A stretch of DNA of 64,000 nucleotides from Paenibacillus peoriae KCTC 3763 (GCF_000236805.1 NZ_AGFX01000012.1:186001-250000), one strand, 5' to 3'; numbered from the stretch's first letter, positions 33,565-43,626 are shown. Notes: generated by a model not told the origin, from the letters alone. Program-made: numbers and translations.

Positions 33565-34218
33565 TCATTCAGGAACTAATTCATATATCGTGCCATATTT
33601 CTGACCATCCGTAAAAAATAACCGCACATATTCATCTCCGCCTACTTCAATCGTGGGCAACACATTCCGTCCCGCGGCAAAAGGTGCCGTGAACGGGTAC
33701 AAGGTTCCATCCTCACGGTCGGCCGGGTAACCTCCACGTTTCTTCACGTAGCAAAGTGCCTCCTGCGGAACAGGAACCTCAGCTGTCACCTGAATCTGAA
33801 CTGTTTTGCGGCTGCGAAACCAGCCTTTTTTATGTTGAACCGCATATCTGATTTTAGCTCTCCCCGTACTCAGCTCCAGTTGGTTGGCCCCGTCTGGTTG
33901 ACAAATCACAAAAGTGTCGCCATCCTCACGCACAGCCGGATACACGGTATAACGCACGCGTCCAAACCCTTCAACCCGGTCACGATAGCTGCCTGCAGCC
34001 TTATATTCCTCACGCGTAAATAGTTTCAGGCTTGAAAAAGGCGGTAAACCTCTATCCTCATTCTGCCCTCCTACACTCGGATCAGATGATTCCTTCGCAA
34101 TATATACCACGGCCGCGCCTTCAGGCCACTGCCAACGAAGCACAACCCGGTTGTCGTCAAGTTTGTAGCTCAGCTCCGAAATGGCAGGATCACCGGGCTG
34201 TGCATCCCTATACTGCAT
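33565..34218 (-). CDS. Beta-rich accessory protein of the GTPase/tubulin-like operon
   Basis: 217 residues, not recognised. Almost all predicted secondary structure is strand: it starts with an FN3-like segment (LDDNRVVLRWQWPEGAAVVY), has a second strand-rich repeat (AKIRYAVQHKKGWFRSRKTV), and a third (EYVRLFFTDGQKYGTIYELV). No signal peptide or metal ligands are seen. It lies 16 bp upstream of the GTPase gene. Inference: a cytoplasmic adaptor, perhaps binding the GTPase or the VWA domain. Confidence 0.7.
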   Translation of the reverse strand: MQYRDAQPGDPAISELSYKLDDNRVVLRWQWPEGAAVVYIAKESSDPSVGGQNEDRGLPPFSSLKLFTREEYKAAGSYRDRVEGFGRVRYTVYPAVREDGDTFVICQPDGANQLELSTGRAKIRYAVQHKKGWFRSRKTVQIQVTAEVPVPQEALCYVKKRGGYPADREDGTLYPFTAPFAAGRNVLPTIEVGGDEYVRLFFTDGQKYGTIYELVPE

Positions 34219-34235
34219 AAATTTCAGCCCCCGTT

Positions 34236-35525
34236 CTAAAATCCACTGCTGCGTCGATTGCGCTGCGGACCTTCCGGTGCTCCCCTTCGCCGGCCTGACG
34301 GCCCACTTGGGCTTCCTCCACCGGAAGATCGGCGCGTATGTTCTGCAATCGGAAGAACAAGCGAAAAGACAGCGATAAGAGCGGCCAGTACGAGCGCTGC
34401 CACCAAACGAATCATCAGATCACCGATCGACGAGCCCGACAGCCCCTTTTCCAAAATGAAACCGGCAAGCAATCCGGCAGGAATTCCGCCAATCGCAAAA
34501 TTTCGTGCCAGAAAGCGATTATCGAACATCAGTCCAAGAGCCAATCCCAGCAGTGCTCCGATAATGACCAGAGCCGTTACGCGATAAATGGCAAAATACA
34601 GACTGTCCGCATATTCACCTGTCCGCTCCGTTACCAGTGTACGATCACCAATTTTATCATAAATTTTACCAAACGCCTGAGCAAGACCCTGGGCGTTGGC
34701 TACATTCGAATAAGTTCCACCTGTCAGACCAGCAATATTTTGCAATAAAGCTATCCCTTTCGATTCAGCCAGTTTCAGGCCGATGGTATTAATCGGAATC
34801 TGACGTGTTATAAAAGGAGCCAATGCTGTCTGGGTATCCAGCTCGCTAAAGCCGTCAGACAGCATAATAACGAGCGAACCTTTATTGGCGTTGCCCTGGT
34901 TTTCAATCTCCTTGATCGTCTCGTCCAATGCAAGTCTAATTTCTGTGCTGGCAGACTTTATGGTATGCATACTATCAATTTTGGCATAAACCGCCTGCTT
35001 CTCTGCCTCCGTCCCAATTGGAGTAAACGGCTGAACCAATTGTGCAGTGGATTCAAAGGAGACAATGGCCACCCGTTTGTCTCCATCCATTTGTCCAATC
35101 AGACTCTTGGCAGCCGACAGCCGTTCATTACCAGGATCTGTATCCTGCATGCTCCCGGAATTATCAATCACAAGCACAAGGTCCTGGACACTTTTGCGAC
35201 CTTCCGGGTTTACCTGATAGCCCAGCTCCAGCAGTAGGCCTGCCACAAACAGCATCACCAGTGTAGCAGGCACCAGCAGCTTCCAGGACAGTCCTGAGTA
35301 GCGTTGTCGCCACGAATGGCCGTTTAATCGTGGTGCAATCAATTCGCCGATAAGGCATCCCAGGCCAATGCATAGCGCCAAGATACCAAAATACAGCCCA
35401 ATCACAACAATATGCGGCCAGTGTCCTATCCATTGGTGAAGAATAATCTCTCCTACAATGAAGCCCACTACAGCGCCCAGCAAGCCGAACAGCAGCAGGA
35501 GAACATTAAATTTACGCTGCTTCAT
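34236..35525 (-). CDS. Membrane-anchored VWA-domain protein (429 aa)
   Basis: Three membrane helices at the N-terminus (about 8-28, 37-60, 82-102), then a von Willebrand A domain (about 115-300) with an intact MIDAS motif at 121-125 in VIDNSGSM, then three more helices, and a basic Gly/Ser/Arg-rich tail. The domain lies between the third and fourth helices. MIDAS-containing domains bind a protein partner through a divalent metal. In this operon it probably organises the GTPase and tubulin-like proteins at the membrane. It is the second of two VWA genes. Confidence 0.85.
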   Translation of the reverse strand: MKQRKFNVLLLLFGLLGAVVGFIVGEIILHQWIGHWPHIVVIGLYFGILALCIGLGCLIGELIAPRLNGHSWRQRYSGLSWKLLVPATLVMLFVAGLLLELGYQVNPEGRKSVQDLVLVIDNSGSMQDTDPGNERLSAAKSLIGQMDGDKRVAIVSFESTAQLVQPFTPIGTEAEKQAVYAKIDSMHTIKSASTEIRLALDETIKEIENQGNANKGSLVIMLSDGFSELDTQTALAPFITRQIPINTIGLKLAESKGIALLQNIAGLTGGTYSNVANAQGLAQAFGKIYDKIGDRTLVTERTGEYADSLYFAIYRVTALVIIGALLGLALGLMFDNRFLARNFAIGGIPAGLLAGFILEKGLSGSSIGDLMIRLVAALVLAALIAVFSLVLPIAEHTRRSSGGGSPSGPSGRRRGAPEGPQRNRRSSGF

Positions 35526-35571
35526 AAGAATCGTTGCTTCCTTCCATCATTAAAGTAGGATTAACAAGTGG

Positions 35572-37938
35572 CTACCGCAATTCCGGCAACCGATCCGCGG
35601 CGATTCCGTGAAACACAAAACCGTTCGCGATATATGTCTCATAATACGTCTTGCCGTTGCGATACACCATCAGATCCTCCAGATGGAAGCCGCCCATCAA
35701 ATGCAGCTTTTCCACCCCGCTGCTGCGACGTTCATGTACAAACCCCAGCTTGTAAATACGCGAGGTAATGTCCACATCCATCGCATAAGGAAGAAATTCG
35801 CCTTCATAGTCACCAAAGAAATACTTTTCTTCATACCGATGCTCATGGGTATAGTCCAGCAAGCGCACGTTAATTCCGCCATGCTCCTCTAATGTTTGGT
35901 ACAGCTTTTTAAACAGCTCATCCTTTGGAACGACCAGCCGATTTTCATATGCAGCGGCTACATTGGCACGCCGTAGCAACTCCTCTTCGAATGTCTGATT
36001 AAACGGCTGTGAGCTAAGGATCATGGCATGGCAGGTCTGTGTAAGTCGATCCACTAGTAGGGACAGACCTCCGTCCAGCAATCCTGACACTGGCCCCATA
36101 TGACGGGTATCAAAGAATACAGATTTCCCGCGTTTGGTTTCCAACTCGTGCATGACATCCTCTGTTACACGCTCGTAATACTCGAACAGGTTTTGCCCCG
36201 TGTAGCTGTCAGCCTGGCGAATACTATCCGCTGCGGCTTGATGCAGTTCACGCTCCAGGCTGGCAAGCTGTTCACTAATATGCTTCGCCTGTGCATGCCA
36301 TTGTTCAAGCGCCAGCTCATAGCACCGCAATAGCTCCAAATCCGCTTGAATCCGCAGCATGTGCAGCTTATGACCGTAGACTGTCTCCGTCAGGTAACGG
36401 ATCAGGCTGCGCACATTATGCTTATCCATAAGCGGCAGCCGCTGGAAAGGCTGATCTTCCACCCGCCCGCTATAGAGGGTGTCCAGTTCGGCAGCACTAA
36501 CCTGCAAATCATTGGACGTATCACGAATCATTCCCCGAATAGCCGTAAGCACATTTCCCGGTTTATTTTCATCCGTCCAGTCTGCCAGCTCGAATACGCC
36601 GATTTCGGGATGCTCCTTGGCAGCTGTGTTCACAGCCGTCTGCAAACGTAATTCCGCCTGAAAACCGCCCAGACGTTTGTGTACGATCCGTTCACAGTTA
36701 TCGCGGAAAAAGGTTTCGCAGCCTTGACCAAACAAGGCTTCCTCTGCCTCACGTAATGACATTCGTTTCAACGAGCCATAACTGGCTCCACTTGTCATCA
36801 GCGCGCCCATGTCTGTAATCGCATCATTCCCAGGCACAAGATCATTTCGTGTACGCCCGCGCTCGGCAGCATCCAAGCCAAAATAAGTCAGCTTATCGCG
36901 TACGTCCCATTCCCTGTCCGTTCTCATACGTGTCAGCAGCTTCACATAAAAGTGATACAGTACCGTAAGTGCGATCGACTGGTTAGGGCGCTTGACCCGG
37001 GAAAATCCGGCCGACACATAGCCCTGCCGCCCGGATTCCGTCATAATATTGTTCTTAAACGATGTATTGTTGTAGCCCCCATCCTGTGACCGATAGGAAT
37101 CTCCTGCCTGATAACGGTTTTTGAGGAGCTGAATGTGACAAATAATGTCGCAGCTCTCGCGCAGACTATTGGGCACCGTTATGCCACGCTCGTTCTTGTC
37201 GGACAGCACATAAACAAGATCGAACAACGGCGATGGAGCATGGAATACCGGGATGGTTAATTTGTCCTCGGTCATATGGAGTGGCGCGGTAAACGTATAC
37301 TCCGGGCTCTGGATATAGTCCAGCTCCCGCATAAAAGCAACAGACGTTGCACTACGGTAGCCGAATTGGGCAGCCTGATCGCCTTCACTCACCAGCACAT
37401 ACAAATCCATCTGTACGGACTTGAAGGATTGCGCAAAAATATATTCCGCCAATAGCGTAATCTCGGGAACCAATACATTCATCGGATCATCGGCTGACGT
37501 CAAGATCGACAAATGGACACGCTCGAACGAGGAATACAGCCGACCGTAATCCGCTAAGTGCCCACTAGCACGGCGCAATGCGGTGTTAAGTTCAATCAAC
37601 TGCGATTCATGTGTATAAAAAGCCTGATGCAAATCACGGCGTATCGTTTGGTGACTGCTATCCTCCGGTACGGCTACCGTATGCAGGATAGCATCTACAG
37701 AACGGTCTACAGCCGTCTGCTCATCCTGTGAGCGAATCTGAATATATGTTACCCCTGTGCTGTTATCCCACTTGCTCCGGTTGATATCTGCAATGGTGTT
37801 TATCACCGATCCCATACCGTCACCGATAAAAAGAAACACGGACGGGAAATGGATGCTGCTGCGTCCATCCCCGCTTCCGATGAATTGGTCCTCTGCGGCT
37901 GCATAGTCAGCCGCGTAACGTAACAGCTGCTCTCTCAT
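35572..37938 (-). CDS. Divergent tubulin-like protein lacking the GGTGSG loop (788 aa)
   Basis: No motif names it directly, but it aligns with the N-terminal part of the 1129-residue tubulin-like protein made just upstream. FLFIGDGMGS (36-44) corresponds to LIIGLGGTG, VTYIQIRSQDEQ to VEFLAFETNEQD, RELDY (204-208) to KELDY, and SPLFDLVYVLSDKNERG to PPFNLCHLISATNTEG. At the position of the nucleotide loop GGTGSG it has DDPMNV. It is therefore a paralogue that probably cannot bind GTP in the normal way. The C-terminal 500 residues are mostly helical. Only 3 bp separate the two genes, which suggests a fixed-ratio heteromer. Confidence 0.72.
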   Translation of the reverse strand: MREQLLRYAADYAAAEDQFIGSGDGRSSIHFPSVFLFIGDGMGSVINTIADINRSKWDNSTGVTYIQIRSQDEQTAVDRSVDAILHTVAVPEDSSHQTIRRDLHQAFYTHESQLIELNTALRRASGHLADYGRLYSSFERVHLSILTSADDPMNVLVPEITLLAEYIFAQSFKSVQMDLYVLVSEGDQAAQFGYRSATSVAFMRELDYIQSPEYTFTAPLHMTEDKLTIPVFHAPSPLFDLVYVLSDKNERGITVPNSLRESCDIICHIQLLKNRYQAGDSYRSQDGGYNNTSFKNNIMTESGRQGYVSAGFSRVKRPNQSIALTVLYHFYVKLLTRMRTDREWDVRDKLTYFGLDAAERGRTRNDLVPGNDAITDMGALMTSGASYGSLKRMSLREAEEALFGQGCETFFRDNCERIVHKRLGGFQAELRLQTAVNTAAKEHPEIGVFELADWTDENKPGNVLTAIRGMIRDTSNDLQVSAAELDTLYSGRVEDQPFQRLPLMDKHNVRSLIRYLTETVYGHKLHMLRIQADLELLRCYELALEQWHAQAKHISEQLASLERELHQAAADSIRQADSYTGQNLFEYYERVTEDVMHELETKRGKSVFFDTRHMGPVSGLLDGGLSLLVDRLTQTCHAMILSSQPFNQTFEEELLRRANVAAAYENRLVVPKDELFKKLYQTLEEHGGINVRLLDYTHEHRYEEKYFFGDYEGEFLPYAMDVDITSRIYKLGFVHERRSSGVEKLHLMGGFHLEDLMVYRNGKTYYETYIANGFVFHGIAADRLPELR

Positions 37939-37941
37939 ACT

Positions 37942-40900
37942 TTACTTCAACTTTCTGCGAATGTCGTTTAATTTAGCGGCCATTTGAGCATAAAACGCAT
38001 AAAGCTCAGCTCCATTAGCCAGTTCCACCTTTTCATACTCCAATTGATTACGGGCTTCTGTAAAGGTCGCAGCAAGTTCATCCAGCTTCGTCAGCAATGG
38101 TGTAATATCCTCCGATGAAGTCAACACAGCATCACGGCGATCCGCTTTACGCATCAGGGCTGCAAGTTTCTTCTCTTCCAGACCACGGAAGTTTGTAAAC
38201 ACTTCAAACTCCACATAATTACGACTCTTCATAACGTTGGCAAACGGCTCCCAAGCCTCTTCCTCTTCGTCACGATCATAGACGTACAAAGCGCCTTTCT
38301 TCGTAATCGTGTCGGTATAGAGGACCTGGATGAATTGATCCAGCCATTTTTCCTCATCCTGATATTTGCCCAGCAAAGCCTCCAATTCCGTAGCCTTTGC
38401 TTCGATTTCAGTATATTTCGCCAGTTCTTCACGAACCACCTGCGTAAGCTCCGGTGAACGGATCAGGTTTTCCTTGGCCATGTCTTCATTGATGCTGCCA
38501 AAGATGTCTTTGCTTCCCGTCTGCTCCAGTCCTTCAGCCAGTAGACGTTTCAGCTCAGACCATGCTCTCTTCACCTCACCCAGATTGGGCTTGGATACCT
38601 GCAAGCGCATATCGTAGCCTGCCAACAGCGCATTCAGATCCAGCGCGCGTGAACGCAGCACGGTAAAGCGGCTGCTCGTATTCTGATCGACATCCTTCTC
38701 ACGGATAACACCAAGTGACTTCGCATGGTCAAAGTCATTTCGGATACGGGCATTGTAAGCCTGCACACGCGGATTGACATAGGTTTCGCCCCATGATTTC
38801 TCAGGAATTGGCGAAGGCAGATTGGTCCAGTTATTCTGACCTGTCTGTACCAAATGGCGGCCAATACCTTCGCGGTCAAGAATCGTTTTTTCATAGCTTT
38901 CTTCATACACTTTGAGCGGCGTATATACAAACAGCGGGACGCCATTGCGCGTATTGAGCCAGAAAATACGGTTACGGACTTCACTCTCTTTAATCGTAAA
39001 GTGCGATTTGCCAATCGCATTATTTTGATAATTGCGAACACCCTTCAAGATGTTAGGTGACTGCACAGGGACCGATACAAATCCCCATGACGGGAAGTAC
39101 AAATTACCAGAGCTGTTACTCAGATGGAAGACAGGTACAGCCTCCTCATCCAGCTTGCTCGCAATGTAGCGCTCCACGAATTTTTCAATCGCTTCATCTT
39201 GCCCGTATTTCATGACGAGGAAATCCTCCATGGAACGGGTAATGAGATCACCGAACTTATCAGTTAAGAAATTGGAGATGGAGCTGATAATGTCCATATC
39301 CTGATCCTTCACCCATTGATCTGAATTTTCCAGCAGCTCCTGGGCAAAATCACGAATCAGATCATCACCGTTACGCTTATCCAATAGCCTGGTCACGACT
39401 TCGGAAATATCCGGGACGCTTACCAGATTCCAATAGTAGGTTTTGTTACCTTTATGATCGGACTGCTCCTCGCCATTGATCAGCAAATCGCCATTCTTTT
39501 CAAAAATTGCACTCAGTGCGTTCAAAATTTCAGTAAATACATTATAAATGCGGTTGTTTTCCTTATTTAGCAGGTCATACAGGTCTTCATAAAATTCAAT
39601 AAGCTGCTCTGTACGCTCCACATCGGCTCGAAGCCAATATTCGTTGATTTTTGCATCAATATACGCATTTTTCTTTTTATCCTTGGACACAAACGCGCTC
39701 TTGGCATCGCCCAGCTTCTCATTCGCCTGCTCCCGCGCCCATTCAATATCCGTAGGAATACGGTGCAGGGTTTCACGCAACGTCTCGATATAAGACAGCA
39801 GCATTTTCAGCAAGCTGAATCCTTTTTCCGTATAAATCATACGAGATACATAGAACGGTCCTTGCTCGGGATGCAGGAACATCCGGCGAATCTGATCCGT
39901 AAACTGCCCGGTAATCTCGCCTGGAAGCTGTTTCTTTGCTTTGATATATTCTTCACGGGCACGTGTCAGGAACGTCTGCTCCAGCTCAGTGTCCATATTG
40001 ACAACCTGCATTTTCACAACATTGCTATAGCTTAGTCGTTCACTATTTTCAAATCCCGGCAGTGGCTCTGGTACACGTGATTCAAAGTTTTTGATCATGC
40101 TGTCCAGATCAACGCCGAGCTTGCGGGCAAACTTCTCTACATCCTCCTGATTCGGCGCTTGCTCGAACATTTTGGACATTTTACCAAACATCCGGTAGGC
40201 CAGATACGTGGTCATTTCCTCCATTGGCAGCACTGCTGAGGAAGCCCCGATAATATTGTAATCGTAGTTTGCAGGATAAGTTTTATTCATTTGAGCAATG
40301 TTCGTACGAATGTTGCTGATATAGTCATGGATGGCGAACTCTTCGCCCGACTGTTTTTCCTCACTCGCCATAAAGTTGGTGATGTTCTCGGCGGTGACAT
40401 TCATGCAATAATCATAAGCATTTTCCAGCAGCTTGCCTTCCGTATTCGTGGCCGAAATAAGGTGACACAGATTAAACGGCGGCAGCGGCGAGTTGACGGT
40501 CAAAATGTTACCGTACTGCTGCTTAAAGCGTTCGGCGCGGCTGTCCACATTCATCCAGTAGTCCAGTTCTTTCAGCGCGGCATAGCCGTTCTTTTTAATA
40601 TATTCACGCGTATGCTCACTCAGGCTTTTGTTGGCCAGATTAATATCCGGAGTAAACAGATAACCTAATGTGTTCACACGGTCTACACCTGCAGACCCGT
40701 AGTCACGTTCAATAATTCCCCGGACGATATATGAAATATCGAGGAAGGTGCCGCTTCCTGTACCGCCAGACAAACCGGACAGCAGGAACACCATCAGCTT
40801 CTTGTTGGTGCCTTCCGACAGGGTTTTGATTTTTTTGTCAATGCTTTGTACGACCTGATTGATTTTGGTGAACAACAGCAGGCGTCCAGCCTGGCGTACC

Positions 40901-41331
40901 CCTGCGGCTCCGTTCATTCCATCCGTAATGCTCAGTTCGGGAGACAGCCAGTCAGTAATGTACGGCTCCAGAATGCTGCGATTTTGCAACAATCCGCCGA
41001 TTTCAGCATTGGACAGCAGTACAAACTCATTGATCGGGTCCAGACCAATGCCTTTGTATTTTTTGTTGCGATCCTGCTCATTCGTTTCAAAAGCGAGAAA
41101 TTCCACATTGTCCGGCTTTTCGCTTTTTTTCTTGGAAATTGGATCTGCCGGCAGCTTGAATCTGCGGTTAATTTGATATTTCAAGCGAAGGAGGGCATCA
41201 ATTCCCGTACCTCCAAGTCCGATAATTAATATAGGATTATCAATGGTATCTACTCTGATCTTGTCGCTTACGATTCCCCCACCAAGTGATACGTCTAATT
41301 GTTGAATATGCTCTCTAACTACGGGTTTCAT
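37942..41331 (-). CDS. Large tubulin-like GTP-binding protein (Tubulin_2 type, 1129 aa)
   Basis: N-terminal GTPase domain of the bacterial tubulin-like type: LIIGLGGTGIDALL (35-48) as first glycine loop, FLAFETNEQD (79-87), and the tubulin/FtsZ signature loop GGTGSG (189-194). A long C-terminal region (about 450-1129) is rich in charged helices. It is much larger than FtsZ (about 380 aa). ATG 41331 has AGGAGG. The next gene encodes its divergent paralogue. Inference: a nucleotide-dependent polymer or assembly factor working with VWA, GAP1-like and GTPase partners. The tubulin-like fold is well supported by motifs; polymerisation is not. Confidence 0.85.
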   Translation of the reverse strand: MKPVVREHIQQLDVSLGGGIVSDKIRVDTIDNPILIIGLGGTGIDALLRLKYQINRRFKLPADPISKKKSEKPDNVEFLAFETNEQDRNKKYKGIGLDPINEFVLLSNAEIGGLLQNRSILEPYITDWLSPELSITDGMNGAAGVRQAGRLLLFTKINQVVQSIDKKIKTLSEGTNKKLMVFLLSGLSGGTGSGTFLDISYIVRGIIERDYGSAGVDRVNTLGYLFTPDINLANKSLSEHTREYIKKNGYAALKELDYWMNVDSRAERFKQQYGNILTVNSPLPPFNLCHLISATNTEGKLLENAYDYCMNVTAENITNFMASEEKQSGEEFAIHDYISNIRTNIAQMNKTYPANYDYNIIGASSAVLPMEEMTTYLAYRMFGKMSKMFEQAPNQEDVEKFARKLGVDLDSMIKNFESRVPEPLPGFENSERLSYSNVVKMQVVNMDTELEQTFLTRAREEYIKAKKQLPGEITGQFTDQIRRMFLHPEQGPFYVSRMIYTEKGFSLLKMLLSYIETLRETLHRIPTDIEWAREQANEKLGDAKSAFVSKDKKKNAYIDAKINEYWLRADVERTEQLIEFYEDLYDLLNKENNRIYNVFTEILNALSAIFEKNGDLLINGEEQSDHKGNKTYYWNLVSVPDISEVVTRLLDKRNGDDLIRDFAQELLENSDQWVKDQDMDIISSISNFLTDKFGDLITRSMEDFLVMKYGQDEAIEKFVERYIASKLDEEAVPVFHLSNSSGNLYFPSWGFVSVPVQSPNILKGVRNYQNNAIGKSHFTIKESEVRNRIFWLNTRNGVPLFVYTPLKVYEESYEKTILDREGIGRHLVQTGQNNWTNLPSPIPEKSWGETYVNPRVQAYNARIRNDFDHAKSLGVIREKDVDQNTSSRFTVLRSRALDLNALLAGYDMRLQVSKPNLGEVKRAWSELKRLLAEGLEQTGSKDIFGSINEDMAKENLIRSPELTQVVREELAKYTEIEAKATELEALLGKYQDEEKWLDQFIQVLYTDTITKKGALYVYDRDEEEEAWEPFANVMKSRNYVEFEVFTNFRGLEEKKLAALMRKADRRDAVLTSSEDITPLLTKLDELAATFTEARNQLEYEKVELANGAELYAFYAQMAAKLNDIRRKLK

Positions 41332-41354
41332 AGTTTTGACCTCCTAGGGTTCGT

Positions 41355-43157
41355 TTAGCTGTTCACTGAAATGAATTCCAGTAAAATGGTTTTGTCCACA
41401 CTAGCCAGCGGGATCGTCAGACGATCACCGTTTTTCAGTTCAAGACCGCTGCCTGTGTCTACAGCGCGCCCGGATTTTTCAATCGTAATCTCCGGGGTGC
41501 TGCGCACCATGATACGATCCTGATTGGCTGGCGTGAACACCACCTTGTCGGTTCCGGAAAATTCCGGTGCCAGTTGCAGCAACTGGTGCAGATTGAATTT
41601 GCCCCGGAAGGTGTTCAGCTTCTTGTATTGCGGATACGTTTTTTCACCGGTATTTTCATCCCGAATTTCCAGTACAATTTGGCCGACAAAGCCACGATTG
41701 GCTTTTTTGACAGCCTTCCAGATGAAAAATGCGGCAATCAGCAGCACAAGCAGTCCAAGGCCTGCAAGAATGAGTGGCAGCAACTTGGACTTTTCGGCAG
41801 GTGCTGCCGCTTGAGTTGTGCCTGTATTCGTGCCACTGCCCGCCCCTGCTTTAGCACTGATGGTTATGGGCTGGGTTTCACGGTAAAAACTTTTCTCCTC
41901 TGCTCTGACGGTCAGTTCATAATCGTGCTCATCCGGAATCGTGTAGGAGCCGGTAAAAGCATCCCCTGCATTAGTTAGCGGCACCTCATTCATTGTACCG
42001 GAATCCAGGTCCTTGACCTTCAGAACAGCATTCATATTCGCATACAATTCCTGATCCTGAAGCTGCTGGTTATTGCTCGTCAGATAAGAACGAATTTGCA
42101 CCGTGTCACCTTTTTTGTACGATTTGGCAGGCGGTGCGTCCAGCTTCAACTCCAAATCATAGTTAAATACCAGATTAATATCAATCTGATCCTGCCGGAC
42201 TCCCTTGACCTGAAGCTTCCAGTCGCCAGCTACAGGCTTGAGCAGCTTAATCAGCGAGTAGCTTTTCGACTTGGACAACAGTACATCACTTGAAGGAATC
42301 GGCTTGGTGTTGCCCGCCGGGTCAATCAGCCTTGCATCCACCGGTTTCGAGGACATAATCGAAATGTTAGCCTCCAGCACACTATCATTCGGTACGGTTA
42401 CCGTAACGTCCTGATAGTTGCCGTTCGCCGTAATGGACTGCAAGGGCACAACCTTCAATTTCAAATTGCTGGCGAAAATTTCACTCAAAATGTTCGGCAG
42501 GTCATCTGCCGAGCTTGTAATAAAGGACTTGCCGCCCGTTTGCTGCGCAATGTCGGCAAGCTTGCTTTTATTCAGCTTTCCGTCTGCATTCAAACCGATA
42601 GTATAGATCGGAACACCGCTATTTTTAGCTTCGGCTACAGCCTTCGCCATATCCTGTTCGGACTGGCTTTCGGTTCTGCCTGTCGTTTTATTAAAATCGT
42701 TGTTGCCATCGGCCAGCATAACGATCATAGGCGCATGTCCGGCTGTTTTGCCATCCTGCAAAATGCGGATTGCTTCCTTGACGCCTACGGAGGTGTCAGT
42801 ATACGCCCCCCGGTTCAGCCCGTCAATAAATGCCTTCAATTCCTGCTTATCTGCTTCAGACGTGATGTTAAGCAAGGCTTTTTCGCGCTGTACAACATCC
42901 GTATACGCTACGATCCCAACCTTGTCATTTTGCGTTGACAGCATATCAATAAACATTTTCATGGCTTCATTGCCAATTTTCCCAGGATCACTGGTGTTCA
43001 TGGAATTACTTACATCGACAACCAGCACCGCATCTACCTTGGAGGCAGAGGGTGAAGCGGCATTCGCCGTCTGTGGCTGCCATGCCGAAATCGAAGTCAT
43101 GATCATTGCACATATGATTCCGATGACCAAAAACCATTTTCTGTCTCTACTAAACAT
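41355..43157 (-). CDS. Exported, membrane-tethered VWA-domain protein (600 aa)
   Basis: First gene of the operon. Seen: signal peptide 1-33 ending ANA, VWA domain (about 41-230) with MIDAS DVSNSM at 48-53, a strand-rich extracellular part (about 240-440), one membrane helix near 463-485 (LILAGLGLLVLLIAAFFIW), and a cytoplasmic tail of about 110 residues with FHA-like strand pattern. ATG 43157 has AAAGGGG. It exposes a MIDAS adhesion or partner-binding domain outside the cell and a folded domain inside, so it could carry an outside signal to the tubulin-like and GTPase proteins. That role is an inference. Confidence 0.82.
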   Translation of the reverse strand: MFSRDRKWFLVIGIICAMIMTSISAWQPQTANAASPSASKVDAVLVVDVSNSMNTSDPGKIGNEAMKMFIDMLSTQNDKVGIVAYTDVVQREKALLNITSEADKQELKAFIDGLNRGAYTDTSVGVKEAIRILQDGKTAGHAPMIVMLADGNNDFNKTTGRTESQSEQDMAKAVAEAKNSGVPIYTIGLNADGKLNKSKLADIAQQTGGKSFITSSADDLPNILSEIFASNLKLKVVPLQSITANGNYQDVTVTVPNDSVLEANISIMSSKPVDARLIDPAGNTKPIPSSDVLLSKSKSYSLIKLLKPVAGDWKLQVKGVRQDQIDINLVFNYDLELKLDAPPAKSYKKGDTVQIRSYLTSNNQQLQDQELYANMNAVLKVKDLDSGTMNEVPLTNAGDAFTGSYTIPDEHDYELTVRAEEKSFYRETQPITISAKAGAGSGTNTGTTQAAAPAEKSKLLPLILAGLGLLVLLIAAFFIWKAVKKANRGFVGQIVLEIRDENTGEKTYPQYKKLNTFRGKFNLHQLLQLAPEFSGTDKVVFTPANQDRIMVRSTPEITIEKSGRAVDTGSGLELKNGDRLTIPLASVDKTILLEFISVNS

Positions 43158-43237
43158 CGCATGTACCCCTTTGCCGGTTTAATTCTCATTCAGGAAACTT
43201 CTCACTCTAAATTACAGTTGTACTCCCCTACTATTAA

Positions 43238-43243
43238 ATTATA
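43238..43243 (-). promoter_or_regulatory. Possible -10 of the GTPase/tubulin-like operon
   Basis: Minus-strand TATAAT about 80 bp before ATG 43157. The -35 is poor, so an activator or alternative promoter element may be needed. Confidence 0.4.
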
Positions 43244-43345
43244 ATGAGTTTTACATGAGCGCCAGCTGAAAATACTGCCTGAATGGTCATAATGTCGCCA
43301 AGAAGCTTGTTATACCGCGAGATTTTACCAATATCCTGCAGTAAT

Positions 43346-43353
43346 GATATAAT
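43346..43353 (+). promoter_or_regulatory. Extended -10 promoter for the divergent membrane gene pair
   Basis: TGATATAAT starts at 43345 and carries TG one base before TATAAT. It lies about 120 bp before ATG 43474, with no good -35, as usual for extended -10 promoters. Confidence 0.45.
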
Positions 43354-43473
43354 TATACCCCAACCAGGACAATCGGGCACCAGCCTTCTCCTTTATACGA
43401 CAAAAATGACAACAGCGAAACCTGCCATGTAAAATATCGAAGTCAAAATCCAAGTAGAAAGAGGAAGTACACT

Positions 43474-43626
43474 ATGATCTCATACGGATGTCTGGCGATT
43501 TTGTTTCTTTTTGTCGCCGTTAAATTAATCATTTACTATATACATAAAAAACGCGCTCCATCGATTACACAAATCGACACCGAGCTGCTGGCACTGCTGA
43601 ACCGGAGAAGTGAGCGCAATGAATAG
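43474..43626 (+). CDS. Small membrane protein (50 aa)
   Basis: ATG 43474 follows AGAGGAAG at normal spacing. The product begins with one membrane helix (about residues 6-24, LAILFLFVAVKLIIYYI), then a basic HKKR and a short polar helix ending in LLALLNRRSERNE. Its stop overlaps the start of the zinc-ribbon membrane protein (ATG at 43619), so the two are translated together. A basic stretch after the helix predicts the C-terminus inside. The product is too short for a family assignment. Its position between two genes of membrane systems suggests a small subunit or regulator. Confidence 0.68.
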   Translation: MISYGCLAILFLFVAVKLIIYYIHKKRAPSITQIDTELLALLNRRSERNE

